Assembly: GCA_965229885.1 (NCBI GenBank)
Contig: CBDDJX010000002.1
Coordinates: 496,001 to 560,000, forward strand
Origin: DATLLJ01 sp965229885
GTDB taxonomy: Bacteria; Acidobacteriota; Vicinamibacteria; Vicinamibacterales; CAVVIG01
Direction of reading: 5' to 3'
Length of the DNA stretch: 64,000 nt
Part shown: positions 62,985 to 64,000 of the stretch, piece after piece
Layout of the letters: the number at the start of each line of letters is the position of its first letter
Numbering within the stretch: the stretch's first letter is position 1
Made by a program: the position numbers and the translations under genes
The notes under the pieces: model-generated
Seen by the model: the letters and a program-made list of their open reading frames with translations, nothing else
Told to the model about the DNA's origin: nothing
Databases searched by the model: none

Positions 62985-63546
62985 GTTGAAGTCAAAGGCG
63001 TCGAGCAGTTCCCGCTCGTGGATGATGTTGTCGCCGTCGAACATGGCGCGGGTCTTGTGGCCGGTCAGGCGCATGGCGACCCGCTCGGGAACGCTGGCGC
63101 GGATCAAGTTGCGGGCGGCGGTGCGGCGGCAATCGTGGAGGAAGCGGGTCGGCACGCCGGCCGCCTGACAGGCGGTGCGCCAGGTGCGAGGCCAAGTCGA
63201 AGAAGCCCTGGCGGGGGGGGATTCTCGCGCAGGCGGTCGGGGGAAGCCGGGCACAGTGTCGAGCCAGCCCCAGTGGACGGCGAGGGTACACATGCGGTGG
63301 AGGGCCGAGGTCTCGCTATTGATGGTGCCGGTGGCCGCGTCGGGCGAGTTAGTACTGGCGGATCTGATAGGTGGTCAGCGTGGCGGCCTGCGCCTCGCGG
63401 CCGAAGAAGGCGACGAGATGGGCGATCCGGTCGCGGGCGGTGCTCTGGAACCGGAACTGCCGGACCTGGTAGTCCTGGAGGTAGGCGTCGCTGAGCTCGC
63501 CCAGAGTCGGCCCCCAGGTGTCTTTGCTAAACACGTTGTTCATCCG
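62985..63546 (-). pseudogene. Tyrosine recombinase remnant (internally deleted)
   Basis: ATG 63546 opens MNNVFSKDTWGPTLGELSDA, then RFQSTARDRIAHLVAFFGRE, a SAM-like core-binding domain. After several slips, LHRMCTLAVHWGWLDTVPGF and the C-terminal WRTACQAAGVPTRFLHDCRR then LTGHKTRAMFDGDNIIHERE remain. The region with the first catalytic Arg is deleted and the Tyr position reads Asp-Asn (FDGDNI instead of FDRYNI). It is clearly dead. It is related to the fragment at 22800. Confidence 0.8.
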
Positions 63547-63604
63547 GAGTGCTCTGAAAAGAATGGAGTTTCCACACACCCGTTCTGATCAGAGGAGACC
63601 CCGA

Positions 63605-64000
63605 ATGAAGCTTCATCGTAATGCGAAGAGTACCCCGTCCTCGCGGCTGGCCCTGGTGTGCCGCGTCCTGTTCGAGGGCCACAGCTATGCCGAAGCGGCT
63701 GCAGGCTTTGCGGTGAGTACCCGGACCGTCGCCAAGTGGGTCCGGCGCTTCAAAGACGGCGGCGTGGCGGCGCTGGAGGACGGCTCGTCGCGCCCGGGGG
63801 CACCACCTCATCAGACCCCGCCGGCGGTCGTGGCCCTGATCCGGCTCCTGCGCGTGGAGCACGGCCTGCCGGCGTGGGCGATCGGTCGGGCGCTTCGCGT
63901 GCCCCGCTCCACCGTGAGTGCGTGGCTGCGGCGGTTGGGCGTGCAGCGGTTGCCCGCGCCCCCGCGGGTCCCTGTCCAGCGGTACGAATGGCCGCGGCCC
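63605..64000 (+). CDS. IS481-type transposase, N-terminal part (runs off the window)
   Basis: ATG 63605 starts MKLHRNAKSTPSSRLALVCR, then AEAAAGFAVSTRTVAKWVRR, the helix-turn-helix opening typical of one IS481 subgroup. A second helix-turn-helix follows (AIGRALRVPRSTVSAWLRRL). The frame is open to the window end; the rve core would lie beyond. It follows an AGAGGAG site at 9 bases. Confidence 0.85.
   Translation, partial: MKLHRNAKSTPSSRLALVCRVLFEGHSYAEAAAGFAVSTRTVAKWVRRFKDGGVAALEDGSSRPGAPPHQTPPAVVALIRLLRVEHGLPAWAIGRALRVPRSTVSAWLRRLGVQRLPAPPRVPVQRYEWPRP

Overview
This window looks like chromosomal DNA of a high-GC, Gram-negative bacterium. The best guess is an acidobacterium of the Vicinamibacteria type. 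The reasons are three large outer-membrane DUF5916/CBM9-like proteins, a secreted protein with the 'PDLQGVW' signature, the tail of a VWFA-related protein, and the leader of a Pkn-type Ser/Thr kinase. This assignment is inference from family content; there is no marker gene.

The dominant feature is decay and remodelling by insertion sequences. I recognise members or pieces of IS481, IS110, IS6 (two types), IS5 (at least ten loci), IS3, IS630, IS1182, IS1380 and an rve-type IS with a CCTGTGCGTCTCGAATTC terminus. Many are frameshifted, carry nonsense codons, or are nested. Several chromosomal genes survive only as stumps against an IS end: quinone oxidoreductase, VWFA-related protein, VOC/glyoxalase, Ser/Thr kinase leader, and a Cys-rich protein split by IS481.

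Layout. 0-1 kb: IS481 end and a SEC-C/UPF0149 gene. 1.3 kb: 3' half of a tRNA-Thr gene. 1.7-8.7 kb: IS cluster around a small outer-membrane protein and a slipin gene. 9.1-14.6 kb: DUF5916 protein and a secreted acidobacterial protein. 14.7-21.3 kb: IS graveyard with small zinc-ribbon genes and a DUF2513 gene. 21.3-22.2 kb: pterin carbinolamine dehydratase and DUF6526. 22.2-29.1 kb: integrase remnants, then a compact satellite-like module (integrase, unknown gene, AlpA-like regulator, primase/VapE helicase, two small genes) ending in an iteron-rich, AT-rich candidate origin. 30-35.2 kb: zinc metallopeptidase, second integrase, DUF6933, orphan HigB-like toxin, tRNA-Arg(TCT), and a two-gene regulator operon. 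37-39.5 kb: an overlapping gene string of small ORF(s), an ATP-grasp peptide ligase and a membrane protein, which I interpret as a graspetide-like RiPP locus. 39.5-50.5 kb: IS cluster with a third integrase stump and a second DUF5916 protein. 50.7-54.4 kb: PutA. 54.4-61.3 kb: IS481, IS5 and a third DUF5916 protein. 61.6-62.8 kb: a two-part gene with a HEPN-like RxxxxH end. 63-64 kb: integrase remnant and the start of another IS481-type transposase.

The most interesting points are the graspetide-like locus, the satellite module with its symmetric iteron origin, and an IS5 gene split into two complementary halves at 15.37 and 49.45 kb. That split suggests the intervening 34 kb may have entered as one unit.
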